A DNA stretch of 64,000 nucleotides, from contig CM059585.1 in the NCBI GenBank assembly GCA_030407085.1, positions 89,108,501-89,172,500 on the forward strand, written 5' to 3'. The translations under genes were made by a program, and so were the position numbers. Numbering within the stretch: position 1 is the first letter of the stretch; the number at the start of each line of letters is the position of its first letter. The notes beneath the pieces are model-generated. The model had not been told where the DNA came from. It ran no database searches and saw only the letters and a list, made by a program, of their open reading frames with translations. Shown here piece after piece: positions 34,193-46,370 of the stretch. Origin of the DNA: Trichopria drosophilae. Its lineage: Eukaryota > Arthropoda > Insecta > Hymenoptera > Diapriidae.

Positions 34193-34224
34193 TTTCGATA
34201 TATATATATATATATATATCGAAA
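34193..34224. repeat. Perfect 32-bp palindrome around (TA)n
   Basis: A TA run flanked by tttcga and tcgaaa makes a perfect self-complementary sequence that could extrude as a cruciform. Confidence 0.9.
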
Positions 34225-36805
34225 CAGTTATAAAACACTCTCCTCGATAAATGTTTATACTGAAATAATAATGCACGGAACGACGAATTAATTGACATGG
34301 GATAGCATATGTATTGTATCTCATACAAATTTTGAAAAATTAAGTTGATTTTTAAACAGTATGCGGACTTTTTATTAAAGTATATATTTATTATCATTAC
34401 AATCTATAGTTTCTAATCTTAGTAATAACTAATATGCACTGTGTACAAGTGATGTCTCAATTAACTACCTAATTGTCTTTTCCTACTAGTAGCTTCAAAT
34501 ATTATTGATATCGAATAATAATTTAGAAACCGTAGAAGAATTTTTCACAAATATTCTAAAAAATTTACTAAATAAATTAAGCAAGAGTTCTCAATAGGGC
34601 GAAACCGTGATTCTGTAATAATTCTAAAAAAATTAATTCTAAAAACAATTTAGAAAAGTAAAAAATGGAATCACAAAATTAGCTGAATTAAGTATATTTG
34701 TACTAAACAAGATCATGTGTAGTATTTTTCGGTCGTTACATGTGAAGTAGAGGACCTACCCCCATGTGCCGCCATTTTTAAATTAAATAATCACTTTAAA
34801 TAATCGTGAATACTAAAATAGATGTAAGAAAATTGATTAAACGATAATAACCTCTAATCATAGTAAAAGTAGTTATTTTATGGTATACTTTACAATATTC
34901 TTGTAAAACTAACATGCAGTGAACAACAACTTCAACTATTATTACGTGTAAGAACCATTCCTACATTTTTTTGTATGGTTCCATGAACATTTTTTTCTCT
35001 CTGTGTAAATACTCCTTCATAAAAACTATTCTGTACCTTTCAATGACGAGGAATAATAGTAGTTTTCGAAATAAGGGTTTAAAGTTCAACTTTACGCGCC
35101 GCATTTTAACCTCTGATTAGATAGGACTGGTGTGTAAAGTCGAATGTTTACAACCGAGTATCGAACATTGCTGTTTTCAAATATGAGTAACATTTGTGCA
35201 CCTTTGAGGAGCGTAAAGTCGCATACCATGAAAACTAGTTTATTTTCACGGAATTAAACATTACAAGCATGCAAGTGGGAATAAATTTAAGATGGAATAT
35301 CGGAAACGCATCTTGGAAACCTTACTATCACGGACCGTATAATTGTTGTGCAAAATTTTATCATTATTTGAGGTAAAAGTTATCAGAGGAATATGTAACA
35401 TTTTCGTAAAATAAAAGGCAGTCCTAAATTATCATCTGAGATACTACAATTTCCGAAATAATTGTTCTGTATTTCTGAATGTATAAGATTATTTAAATAT
35501 ATGATACCTAATTGACATTTATGAAATCATTTAGTAAGTAAGAGGATGGGAAATCTACGTTTCAATAATTTGAAGTAATTAACCAACCAAGATCAAGTTA
35601 TCTGTCTTTATTTTTTCCGTTCTAGTAGATACATTGTATATTTTGTGAAGTATATTAAGACATCGGAAAATTCACTAATACGGGTTGAATAGCAACTAAT
35701 ACTTTACAAGACTGTCACTATTCACAAAACAAATGTGATTTAATGTAATGAAGAGGTGAAGATCACAATTCAGTGACAATATTCCGTTGGTTGAGGTTTC
35801 TATTAAAGTTACTAATCTTCAGCATATAAGTTCGAAATCTTAATTAATTAAATTAATTCATAATCATTTGGTATTCGAAGATGACAACTGGTGTCTGAAA
35901 AAATGTCGATTTTCTTCTTTTTAACTGCAGCAATGATTATAAGTCAAATAAAAATAGTATGAATATGCAGTATATAGGATGATCTAATGTTTCCTAAGTA
36001 AAAAATTAAAAGCATAAGATATCTTCACATCTACAATTCCCATTATAGCAACATAATAATAGTAATTCCAAGTTGAGAACCAATTGAGAATGTCATCTAC
36101 TAATTTGACATCTTCTAAAAAGGAAGGACATATCATAATTATATTATTCGAAGGACTTCATTACATAAATCAAGTAAATTTATACAATACCAGATCTATC
36201 ACTCTAAATCCATGGCATGAGAATTGAGCCACTATTGCACGAAAAGTGAAATTTTCACTCTATTATGAGTGATATTTCACTCCTCTAGGTGTGAGGTTTT
36301 TGGATATATTTATAATCATAGTGCTATTTTAACTATGAATGTAGATCACATTTCAATGTAGAGAGGAACAGTTGAATTTTATTTTGATGTTAAACTTCAA
36401 AATGTTAAAATTAATGAAATTATGCAGGTTATCCTAATTTCCTAAATACCATTTAAAATGATTTTCATCTGTATTTGAAAATGATTCATCGTTTTTACGG
36501 TTCCTCTTTAATAGGTACGCGGTATGGTACGATAAAGAATAATAAAACAAATTTAGTGAATATTGAAACCCAATCTTTTAGAACTACATAAGAACAAGAG
36601 TATACTTTCATAACGAGAAATCGACGCTACCTATATCCATATCTAAAAATATAAAATTAAAATATTATCACCCCCCTCCAAATTTAATTATTTAACAAAT
36701 ATTAAATATTTGGATTTGTTTTTGGAACGTGATTTTCTTTATATTTAATAAGTTAAATTCAAAGTCTTTTTTTAATACCCGCAATTATTTGGAATTTATA
36801 TTCTC
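34225..36805. other. AT-rich intergenic DNA
   Basis: No gene. The segment at 35075-35235 carries aagttcaactttacgcgcc and, inverted, gagcgtaaagtcgc. It resembles a segment near 22067 and may belong to an old repeat family. Confidence 0.4.
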
Positions 36806-37020
36806 TACACTGAAAAAATGAAATAGTTGGAATCACTAACCACATAATAGGAAAAGACACAGCCTTCATTTTTAGTTAATTTTACTGTCTGAATAGTGAC
36901 ATCGATAAATTAGGTAATGAAGTCTACTTTTTAAATAATAAAAACAATTAAAAAGGTAGTTGTTTCAGATCCTACTTACTATTTTAGATAGTAAAATCAA
37001 CTATTTCTTTTCCGTATACA
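36806..37020. mobile_element. MITE copy B (GAAATAGTTG ends)
   Basis: Inverted ends: gaaaaaatgaaatagttgg on the left, and caactatttcttttccgta on the right. The interior matches copies A and C and has the uninterrupted word ctgaatagtgacatcga where copy A carries its insertion. Confidence 0.7.
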
Positions 37021-37830
37021 TAACCTAACTGCCTAGTTGTGTCACTGGACCGATTGCAATAATTAAGATGATACAGCCGAACCTATTTGGTTTATGAAAT
37101 GTTGAAGCTAAATTTTGACTATCCACGATGACTGATGAACTGAGAAATAATACATTGTGTTAGCCAAATAAAGTCAAAGTACTTTAATACTTTTAAATCA
37201 CATAAAAATTAGATACATCTACTAACGGTCACTCATTTTTAGAAGTATTGGTTTTTTTACTGTCGGCTTTATGACTGTCGGTTTTTTTTATTTGTCAGGT
37301 TTTCGACCCACACCCAAAATTAATATGTTCTTCTAACCGAACTAAACTAGGTGCAACCAGAATGGCTACTCAAAAAAATTATATTTATTTTTATCCAGCT
37401 CGTTCTAATTTTCTGGAAATATAATGCTAATATACCTAAAAATGCGTATATATATATAAACTATAAAATTATATTTGTCTACTTTTCAGATATCTCTGAA
37501 ATGTCTAAATTATTTTGAAATCGAGGTTGAAAAATAAGAGAGAATTTGTTACGAAAACACAAGGACCATTATTTCTATTAATTATATACAAATTTCTAAC
37601 CAATCATATATGCACCTCAGTACCAACGAAATTGGTACTTTGCTCTCAGAATTTTAGTGTCTGTACCAACAAAGTGTTTCTCTTCCACTAAACAGTATTC
37701 ACAAGGAAGTAACGACTCCTGGCATTAGCTCGAGAAAATGCGAGAACATTCATGGATAATACAAAAAAAAAAGAGTAACACTGACTTATATTTGACTATT
37801 TAAAACGTTAATTCCATTACTTCATGCTCG
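37021..37830. other. AT-rich intergenic DNA
   Basis: No gene recognised. A short region at 37250-37310 repeats the word gtcggtttt. Confidence 0.4.
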
Positions 37831-38250
37831 TGAGATTTCACGGTGCATCCTTGCTTTGTGGTTGCAGGAAAACCCAGGCGGAGAGAAAGCGCACGGATCG
37901 ATTCGAGTTTTCTTCCCGAGGAAAGAATTTATGATCTCCTACTGAATTGGTGAATTCGCCATTGTGTATTTACTGCATAGTAATTGTACTTTTGGTCGCG
38001 ATCATAATAGCGACTAAGAAATCTTGCGACCGCTCTCGCATGCCACTCGGGGGAATGATTCAATCGAGAAAGTGAGACACTGTCGTTACTCCGGGATTTC
38101 GGTCTTTATGAGGATAACGAGAATCACGACATTTGGCCAATAATGTCGCTTTATAAGCAAGTTAAGAAAAATGGCGAAGTAAAAGTTTCCTTCGTCGTAA
38201 ACGCCGAGGCGTTCCGGGCATAACAGTATCTCAACGAAGTGCAAATGATT
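37831..38250. promoter_or_regulatory. GC-richer island
   Basis: Higher GC than its flanks. The plus strand has an acceptor-like tgtggttgcag followed by a short open frame beginning ENPGGEKAHGSIRV and ending at TGA after about 25 codons. This could be a terminal exon or chance; no partner exon was found. Confidence 0.2.
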
Positions 38251-38549
38251 GAAAAATCATTTAAAAATTGATTACACGCAAGCTGGTCAGAAACCCAAAT
38301 ATCGTTTCTCTCTCTGCCAATTACAGTGAATGGCAGGATATTTTGAAAGTTTGATGCAGCTTTCTAAATTCGTGTACAGTTGATCGAAATTTGATCGAAA
38401 AATTTTCTTTAATTTTTAGTGGTTTCAAGTTACAGAGAAAAATTAATTTCTGTACTTTGCTTTTTGAAGATCAGTCTGATACAATTATTTACCATTATTA
38501 CTACATTTTGGATTTTTGTAATAGGAATTTACTTAATTCACTTACAACA

Positions 38550-38925
38550 GCGGCATGGTTAGAACTAGTTCGGTTGAAATAACCCACCTTATATTTGGTT
38601 TTTTAAACCAGTTTGGTTATCCCAATCGTATACCCATCCATTGATTCAGTTATCCAAAACGATTCGGTTGCGACGACCAAACAGTTAGGTGCGGCAAAAA
38701 GCACTTGAAACGGGATTTAACCCAATACCAATACAGACGATAACGTAAATTAAGTCGCGTTAAGGAGTACATAGTAAATAACAAATTACAACTAGGATAA
38801 CCGAGATATTGATCCGACACTTAGCACACAGGGCGAACCAGTTCGGTTGTAGTAACCTAACTGTTGTAATATAACTCATTTACGCATAGTATTCAACAAA
38901 TATCGGTTGAGTCAACCACAAACAA
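38550..38925. repeat. Cluster of GGTTnnnnAACC palindromes
   Basis: Variants cggttgaaataacc (38569), cggttgcgacgacc (38664), cggttgtagtaacc (38844) and cggttgagtcaacc (38903) recur with other words. Confidence 0.55.
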
Positions 38926-40212
38926 ATTGTTTAGATGCAGCTACCATAATTTTAATTCTAGATTATCAAATGATTATTTTACCACTTTTCCAAAATAAAA
39001 TTATGTTCGTTATTGAAGAAACGTTAGAATTACAAAGTTAGGTTTGTTTGCAATAACACCTTTAACGAATAATATTTAAAACTTCGAGTAATTGTTATTA
39101 GGAAAATTAATTTTTTTTGAATAAGTGTATTTAGAAAATTTTTGTTTGATTAACATCATATATATATATATAAATAAAATCAAAATAAAATCAAAATATT
39201 ATATAATTTGATATAATAGTCCAATATCATAGTTAGAGTAGTCGACAATATTAGTCACCTCTCAATACTAACCGCTGTAGGCCTCTTAATATTAACCTTC
39301 CCCCTTTCCAGCTGTTGTTTACGATCGACAATATCACAAATACGACATGCAGTTCATTGCCTATATATTATTTATGTAAGTTTGTGTTTACATTAAAAAA
39401 TTGAATATTACTGTGCAATTATTATTAATTCTGTTACAAATACAAATCATAACAATTTCATTTAAAATGTAAAAATAAATTGCAATGGAATATATAAGGC
39501 CCTGTTACATTTTAATCTTACGTAATATCAGACGAGTAATTTTCAATGAATACGTTTTGCAATTTCACTAGCAATTTCCGCAATCGCAATGATGGTAACA
39601 ATTTAGTTTGATTGAAAATAACCCTTCCTTACATAATTTCAGTAAAAATAATCTGTTTGCATTTGCTCTGTTTGTTACAACGATACAATAAAATTGCCCA
39701 TATTGAGCAAAAATAAGAAATTCATACAATTATTCAAATAAACTAACGTATTCAAAAATAAATATCTGGGAATGTTTGTAATTTAAATGTACGGAAATGT
39801 ACAAAATTACACTTGTATAATTTTTACAGAATCAATTTAAAAACACTCCATTTTGGCATCGATTTTTCCCAAATAAATAAAACTCCCGCAATGGCTAAGT
39901 CCACAATGGCAATTTGTACATAATTGACCAAATTTCAATACCATATTTCCATTTATATAGTTAATTTATCACGATGAAAATACCCTAATGTGTGGTTAAG
40001 AACAATGTAGTTATGTTAGGAATAACGTTTATAATACAAATAACTACTACAACCTTTTATTTATTGTTTTGGATTAGTATGCATAATATTAAAAAAAAGA
40101 GAAATTACATTACTTTTATTATACATGCTATTATCAAAGTTAAAATGTTACAAATAATTAAAGGACAGGTTATGTTTACTTAGAAACCGTAAATATCCTT
40201 ATATGAAATCAA
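38926..40212. other. AT-rich intergenic DNA
   Basis: No supported gene or RNA. Confidence 0.45.
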
Positions 40213-40440
40213 CTTAAAATAGTTATTTTTGTATCAAGGACGTAAAATTGAGTTTTACGCTTCGACAATAGAACCCGAGAGACGGCGAAGCCGCCTCGAG
40301 GTCCATGAGGGTGAAAATTCTACGCCTGAGATTCAAATATTGTTTTTTGATGCAGTAGGCGTAAAATATTTTAAGCCTCTATTTGCGAACCTAAAATGAC
40401 CACTTTACGCCTAGTGCTTCAAAAAATGTATTTCTGTAAA
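40213..40440. repeat. Dispersed repeat, copy 1 (GGACGTAAAA family)
   Basis: Starts gtatcaaggacgtaaaattg, then ttttacgcttcga, gacggcgaagcc, ctacgcctgagattcaaa and atgcagtaggc. The same words occur in the same order at 49285-49420. GC-richer than its surroundings. Confidence 0.7.
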
Positions 40441-42129
40441 TTTTACAGTAATAATACTTCAACGGTCAAATTAACAAGTTTGGTTGGGAACGAAATACTT
40501 TAAAAAAAGTTAGCAGTTCGATGTAGGTGAAAAGTAATTTTTTTGAGATTCTGGAATAAACTCGAAGATATTGTTTATATGGCGGAAATCGACTCATGAC
40601 CGCGGCTGTACTGGTGTAGGTTTCTGAAGTTCGTACATTTTTTACATGCACAAATGTGAAGTATGGCGCCATCTTCTTAAGTCGATCTGCAACTCTCGCA
40701 AAAATCTTACGATATGGAAACAATTTAATAAAAGTGCGATTCCGACCGTTAAATAATAAATAAAATAAAAATTAAAAAAAAACTCGGTTGCATTATTTTT
40801 ATTATGTGTTGTTATGTTGTGCATAAGCATACAATAGGCCTTTATTTTAACTTTTTAGATGAAAGAAGATGCTGTCATCCCATATTTTAATATTACCCTT
40901 TACCACTATTAACAGAACAAGTTGGGGAAAGTGTTAAAATAAGGGGAGGAACTACTTAATTAATCGTATTTCTTTGTTCTGAATAGAGTAAAGTTCGAAT
41001 GGGTGATAAATATAATTACTGAGAAAACGAAAAATGTTCATACAGTTAAATACAGTCATATATAAAAAGATTCAATACGTTTTTACTAATACGTTACAAA
41101 TAACGGATCTGACGATTGGAAATAATATCTCAGTTTCTTAAAAAATCTTTAAAAAGCGAAAACCTATGTTTTAATAACTGTTATTTACGTTTGATGTTTT
41201 CTATATCAAAAATAGTTGAAAATTTTAGTATCTTAACTCAGATTGCCATTAATAATAGCTTATTTCATGTACATAATAAATGTTTGCAACTTGTTTAAAT
41301 CAAAATTTCTTATCCCATTAAAAATTTCGCTTTCGATAATATACACTTTCGTTTGATATTCTCACAGTATATCATTCAAATAAACATAGATATAGAAATA
41401 CAAATCAATTGAATCGATTTAAACAAAAATATATAAATGTTAGTCAATAATTTATATCAATTGTTAATTTCAACGTTGAATTAATGACTATTTACAACAT
41501 CTGAAAAATTTATTTTACTTAAGTGCAACTAACTTTTCTAAAAGTTTAATTATCACTCATAGCGATTCAATATCTATATATATTTATCTCCGATACACTT
41601 ATTGCTATAATGAATCAGTTTATCATAGACATTACATAAAAATGCGATTAGAAAGAACACCTTCATAAAAGTCTATCAAATTTACTTTTTCTAGAAACAG
41701 CTTCGTAAATAATGATGTAAAAATTTATCATAAAATTATTTCAGTTTATTTTCCCTGTATAAATTAATTACTGTTAATATATTTTCATATTACATTTAAA
41801 AGTATATTAAAAGCGGAATTATATAAATGTGAACACTTCGGTGAGTGGCCTTCACAAGTCAGAATTGAGCTAAGTTACAGTAAATCAAATTTGGCTTTAT
41901 ATAGAGTGAAATTTAAAGAAATTCCTGTGGCTGCCAATAAAATAAAAATAGTAATCTACAATAAAAGATCTAACTTAAAAATAATTGAATTGAATTTTTA
42001 ACGGTCCTACTTACTGTATATTAATATACGTTTCCCTCAGCAATGCCCAGAAAAATGTGAAACATTGAGTAATCGTTTTCAGCAATAAATAATGCTCATG
42101 TAACTTACATGTTTAATGTTATTTATACC
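40441..42129. other. AT-rich intergenic DNA
   Basis: No supported gene. GCGCCATCT occurs at 40666-40674. Confidence 0.4.
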
Positions 42130-42210
42130 GACATAAGTAACAAATAATAAGAAATATGGTAATCGAAAGCTCCGGGATTCAAGTCTCGATGCATAGAATC
42201 TCTAAAACAA
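42130..42210 (+). repeat. tRNA-like relic
   Basis: ctccgggattcaagtctcg resembles a B box with its arm. The 5' half is not recognisable. Confidence 0.3.
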
Positions 42211-42282
42211 TTTGACTCATTGTTTAATTTAGATTTTACACCTTATTTTACAATCCGTTTGTTTTTCAATGACTTAATTTTA

Positions 42283-42370
42283 AAAGGTTCAATAAGGGCT
42301 AATATGACTTGGTTGATAACGTCAATTCTTAAATAAAAATGTTCGAATTAAAAAGAAACTAATGTATTTC
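42283..42370. repeat. Dispersed repeat copy (partner near 11310)
   Basis: It shares taacgtcaattc, atgttcgaa and aaaaagaaacta-type words in order with 11310-11400. Confidence 0.5.
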
Positions 42371-42959
42371 CGGATAATGTTACTCGTTTTCTATGTATGC
42401 CAAATGTTAACAAAATCAATTTAAAATTTGGGGAGAGTTCGCCATAATAAAAATGCGAATTGTAAAAGTGTAATTTCTATTTTATTTTTGCAAACCGTCT
42501 CCGAGTTCTGCATCGAGTTTGTTAAAATTTCACCGATAATAAATTTGGATTATAAAATATATAATATTATGTGTATGTTTAATTCGAATATTTTATCTTG
42601 GAAATTAACATTATGAATCGAGATGCTTTGGCTTCCCCATAAGATGGTTCTAAAGCAAGAATTTATGGTTTTTCAAAATGCAGGTTCCGTAAATATCATT
42701 CCTATACATCTGGTTTCCTTCAATAAGCCAGAGAAAATAAATTTGACCGATGATTTTCGAAAATAGGTGATTTTTTAGTCAAATCTCGTTTGTAGTTTTT
42801 ATCATAATTTCTCAATTTACCGGTGGACAAATTTTTGAATTCCCTTAAATATATACGAAACATGTTGCTCCATAATTAATGTTAAATAATGTTCTACATT
42901 TTCATGGTCAGAATAAACTACAAAGTGATTGTTCCGCAACGATTTTCTTAGTACTTGGA

Positions 42960-44050
42960 GTTTCATACGACATTAAATTGGGTGGATTAACAGAGATATA
43001 CTTGTCTAAACAAAGGAGTGGTTGGACTAACTATTTTTTTAATTTTACTTTATCACGCTAACCTATTGTGCGAACACATTTTTAGTGTGGAACATAGTTG
43101 CTCTAACGAAATCTTTTTTTTGTATAATAAATGGAAATAAGGCTTAGTTGTGGCAACTAATCGCTTATTTTTTCAGATCCATACAAGAAACTAGTTGGGA
43201 CAACCAAGGAAATATTTACACTAACCAACTGATTAGCGAGTAACCAATTTATTTCTTAGTGAACCTATTCTTACCCTAAATATTTGTCCCAACTAAGTCT
43301 TTTTTGTGCATTTGTCGATTCATGAAAAAAAACGAGTTGATAAGAAGAACTAAATGCGAATTGGTTAAACATTTGTTAGTTAGAAAACTATTTAGGTGGA
43401 AGAATTTATAAATTAGTTAGGTTCATCTTCCTAACCGGTGTATTAGTAGGATCCAACCAATTCATTCTTTCCGCGTTTGCATTATAAATTGGAAAAATGC
43501 TATGGTAAATAGTAACCCTGCTGCTTTTAACAAACTTTTCGCACGCATGGCAAGAACAAATTCATCCAGATTATAAAATGGTTGTCCTAATTATTCATTT
43601 AGTCCTGAATGCATCAGACGTTGAGCTCGTTAGAGCAAGTAATACGGAAGTGTGTGAAACTAATTAGCGACATAGCGACGATTAACTAATCATTTATCCG
43701 AACCTATATCTCGACTGTAACTCAAAAAGGATTGTTCCAACCAATCAACTAACTAAGAATTGCTGAAGTCTAGGTAGAAAACATGCCTCCACACGTTCAG
43801 GATAAATTATTAATGGCGACATATTCAGTACTTCTTAATCCAAATAGTGAGGATTAAGAATAAAATCCTGTAAACACGGATCCATGGAGTTTGGCAATGG
43901 AAGGATGAAACGTCTCGACCTTCACTGATGACCTTCAAAACCAGAAGGTAGTTCCATAGGTGTTATTTTGTTCCAGGAAAAATGTGTTTTTAGTTGGTCG
44001 GCATAACATCGTCAATCATACACTATCAGCCCTGGCTGGTAAAACCCAAC
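42960..44050. repeat. Long cluster of AGTTnnnnAACT palindromes
   Basis: Variants include ttagttgtggcaactaa (43145), ctagttgggacaaccaa (43191), ggttggactaact (43021), ttgtcccaactaag (43284) and ggttcatcttcctaacc (43421). It resembles the cluster at 38550. Confidence 0.5.
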
Positions 44051-44139
44051 CTCATATAAAAAAATAAAAAGTGCCACGATTTATTTTGTCTTTTCTCTTC
44101 CAGCGTACAATTAGTTAACAAAACTACAACAAAATGGTG

Positions 44140-44960
44140 GTATTAAAAAAAATCAACGTTCACGGAATGACAAGTTACGCACGTATCTCTTGGATCTCGT
44201 GAAAATTCCAAAGCCTCGAGAAACTCAGTCGTACTCGAGCACTTAATTAAACTCCTCGTGTAATTGCGAGCCTCGCGGATCTCAGAAAAGTCGAAAAGCA
44301 CGATCGATCTTGGAAGTGCCTCGTCGAAACGTCCTTGTTCTTGTATATCGTATACCTTACTATGTATTAGTAGGTCATTGGCTTTGTCCCGTGACGAATC
44401 CCCGGAGGCAGCGAGAATTGCAGAAGTGAAAGTGCACGCTCCCCGCACGTTTATTAACGACTTGAAGTTCACGTTCACGCGCGGCAGCCCCTACTATAGG
44501 TACTATACGATTACTTGAAACGTTACCCTTTTTTTTAACCGAACGTAACGAATCGCTAATTACCGTGCTTAACGTCGTCGATTAACAATGAATCCGCCAT
44601 TCTTGGATGATAATCATGCGCCATCCTTAAAACGTAGTCTGCTGATTTTATAAGAAGCGAACGAAAGGGAAACCTCCTTGGGAAAACGCCGATCGTCTGA
44701 ATAATTATTGTCACTCAGAACCGCCAACAGGTTCGCTTTCGATCGAAATGAAACGTTTTCAAAAGGGAATGCTTTCTTAGCTAGGCGTTTTATTATTATT
44801 TTTTTTAATTCTACTTTCCACATCGCTTATCACCATCGCATAGTTGGTTTCGTTTTACTAGATTTAATCCGATTCTCAATTAGCCTCTGTTGTGCACGGG
44901 GATTTTATCAAGAGACAATCTTAAAACTATTTGAAAAGTGGAAGATAAAAGAGTAGTTTC
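44140..44960. promoter_or_regulatory. GC-rich island
   Basis: About 400 bases of clearly raised GC followed by a moderately raised tail. Open frames of 111 and 84 codons overlap on opposite strands and neither has a domain, so they probably reflect composition. GCGCCATCCT lies at 44618-44627. It could be a regulatory element or a non-coding exon. Confidence 0.3.
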
Positions 44961-45193
44961 CTTGGTCCAATTAAGACCTAGATCGTCATTTAAAATGGTG
45001 CCTGCAATTTTACCTGGTTAAACGGTTCTGACGTCTTGACTCTAAAGAAGAATATACAATACTCTAATGGAATCTCAGAAGTTTAGTATCGCATAGGAAA
45101 TATGGTTCTCGACCAGATTATCAAAACAGTTTTTTAGTCATTTGTAGTTTATTGTTGGTTGATGAGGATGTGGGTAGTTGCTCATTAGGACTT

Positions 45194-46370
45194 TCAAATC
45201 TCTGCTTTTATCGATCTGTTAACGTCCTCGAGGTATCCTGCGACCTTAAGGTTTTCCTCAGGTCTATAAGTCATATCAGCAAGACTATACCACATGTTTG
45301 GACTTCCTGATGAGTTTTCGAAGACATCCATAGAATGGTGTGCTGTATGGGTCTTCTCTATTAAAATGTGAATTTGACGTAAGAAAAAATCCCATTATTT
45401 TTTAGCCATCTTGGCTGTGCGTCATTGATAGGAACAGATGATAAACAAATCGATTACATATTGACTTTTTTGATTGACTCTAAGTTTGGATGGAATTTGC
45501 AAAATAAAGTCGAATCTGATGATGTTAGCCCGTTTGTCTGTCAGTGCTTCATCAAACGCCTCGATTGTTTTCTATACAAGATTTAATACCTCAGCATACC
45601 CTTTGTTGTGGTTATCCTGCCTATTCCAACTTTGGAGCAATGAATATTGAGTTTGAACGAATAAATAAAGCTATTCTCTTAATCCCATTCGTAATTAATT
45701 GAAAAAATCTTTTTTGTTTTTTCTTAAGCGAACTGTTTAAATGAAAAAAGTAGATGTCTTCACTTCAGCCCATTTGCTACCGAATTTCGTTGGTCCTGAA
45801 TTACTTTTTATAATGTTCCGACATTTTTTTAAACCAGCTGTCCAGTCTGTTTCAAATATATTTTTAATCTTTCTTGGTTGTAATATGAGACTTTTTTAAG
45901 CAATGCATTTAATTCTGCTGCTTCAAAAACTCGTCGAACAGAAATGTTTTTCGTCAGACTAAATATATCAGGTTCTGGTCCGACAGTGAAAAGGCATGGC
46001 TCATTAAGGATATCTCGTTTCTACCTGATCAGATCTTTATTAAGATTCAATAAGATATTCCTTATTAATTATTCATCGTTAGTGCCGGTCTAAGTTGAGT
46101 CAATTTTTTGTTTTCATTCCTTGCTTTAATTGATCAGAATCTATGTTAAATCCGAAAGATTCCCAACCAGTACTCGATATTTGAACTCTGATCAGATCGA
46201 ATCTTACATTATTGATCAAAACTTGATGTATACGCAGAGTAACATGGTCAGTCTGATCAGGCCGTTGTTGTTACAAGAACTAGTAATAATTTGAAATTTG
46301 CAAATCTCGAGTCTTTGCTTCATCATATTTGATTAAGCTACTAGATCAAAATAAAGTCCTCTAAATACGG
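45194..46370 (-). pseudogene. Decayed coding region of unknown origin
   Basis: Minus-strand frames here have far fewer stops than the composition predicts and a protein-like composition with Trp, His and Met. Blocks in order: DQTDHVTLRIHQVLINNVRF (about 46258-46199), SSTGWESFGFNIDSDQLKQG (about 46174-46115), NEPCLFTVGPEPDIF and VRRVFEAAELNALLKK (about 46005-45894), GPTKFGSKWAEVKTST (about 45795-45748), NIIRFDFILQIPSKLRVN (about 45525-45472) and SSGSPNMWYSLADMTYRPEE (about 45312-45253). At least two frameshifts (near 46080 and 45850) and some seven stops, mostly TAA/TAG where Gln could have stood, break it. I do not recognise the family. It could be a processed pseudogene, part of a transposon or an endogenous viral fragment. 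I leave the damage unrepaired. Confidence 0.5.

Noticed and set aside
44143..44518. Opposed open frames of 111 and 84 codons
   Set aside because: They overlap on opposite strands in a GC-rich block, with no domain, no splice partners and no clear codon bias.
46020..46270. Cluster of TGATCA palindromes
   Set aside because: At first it looked like the other palindrome clusters, but most of the words fall within the decayed minus-strand coding frame, so they may be chance.
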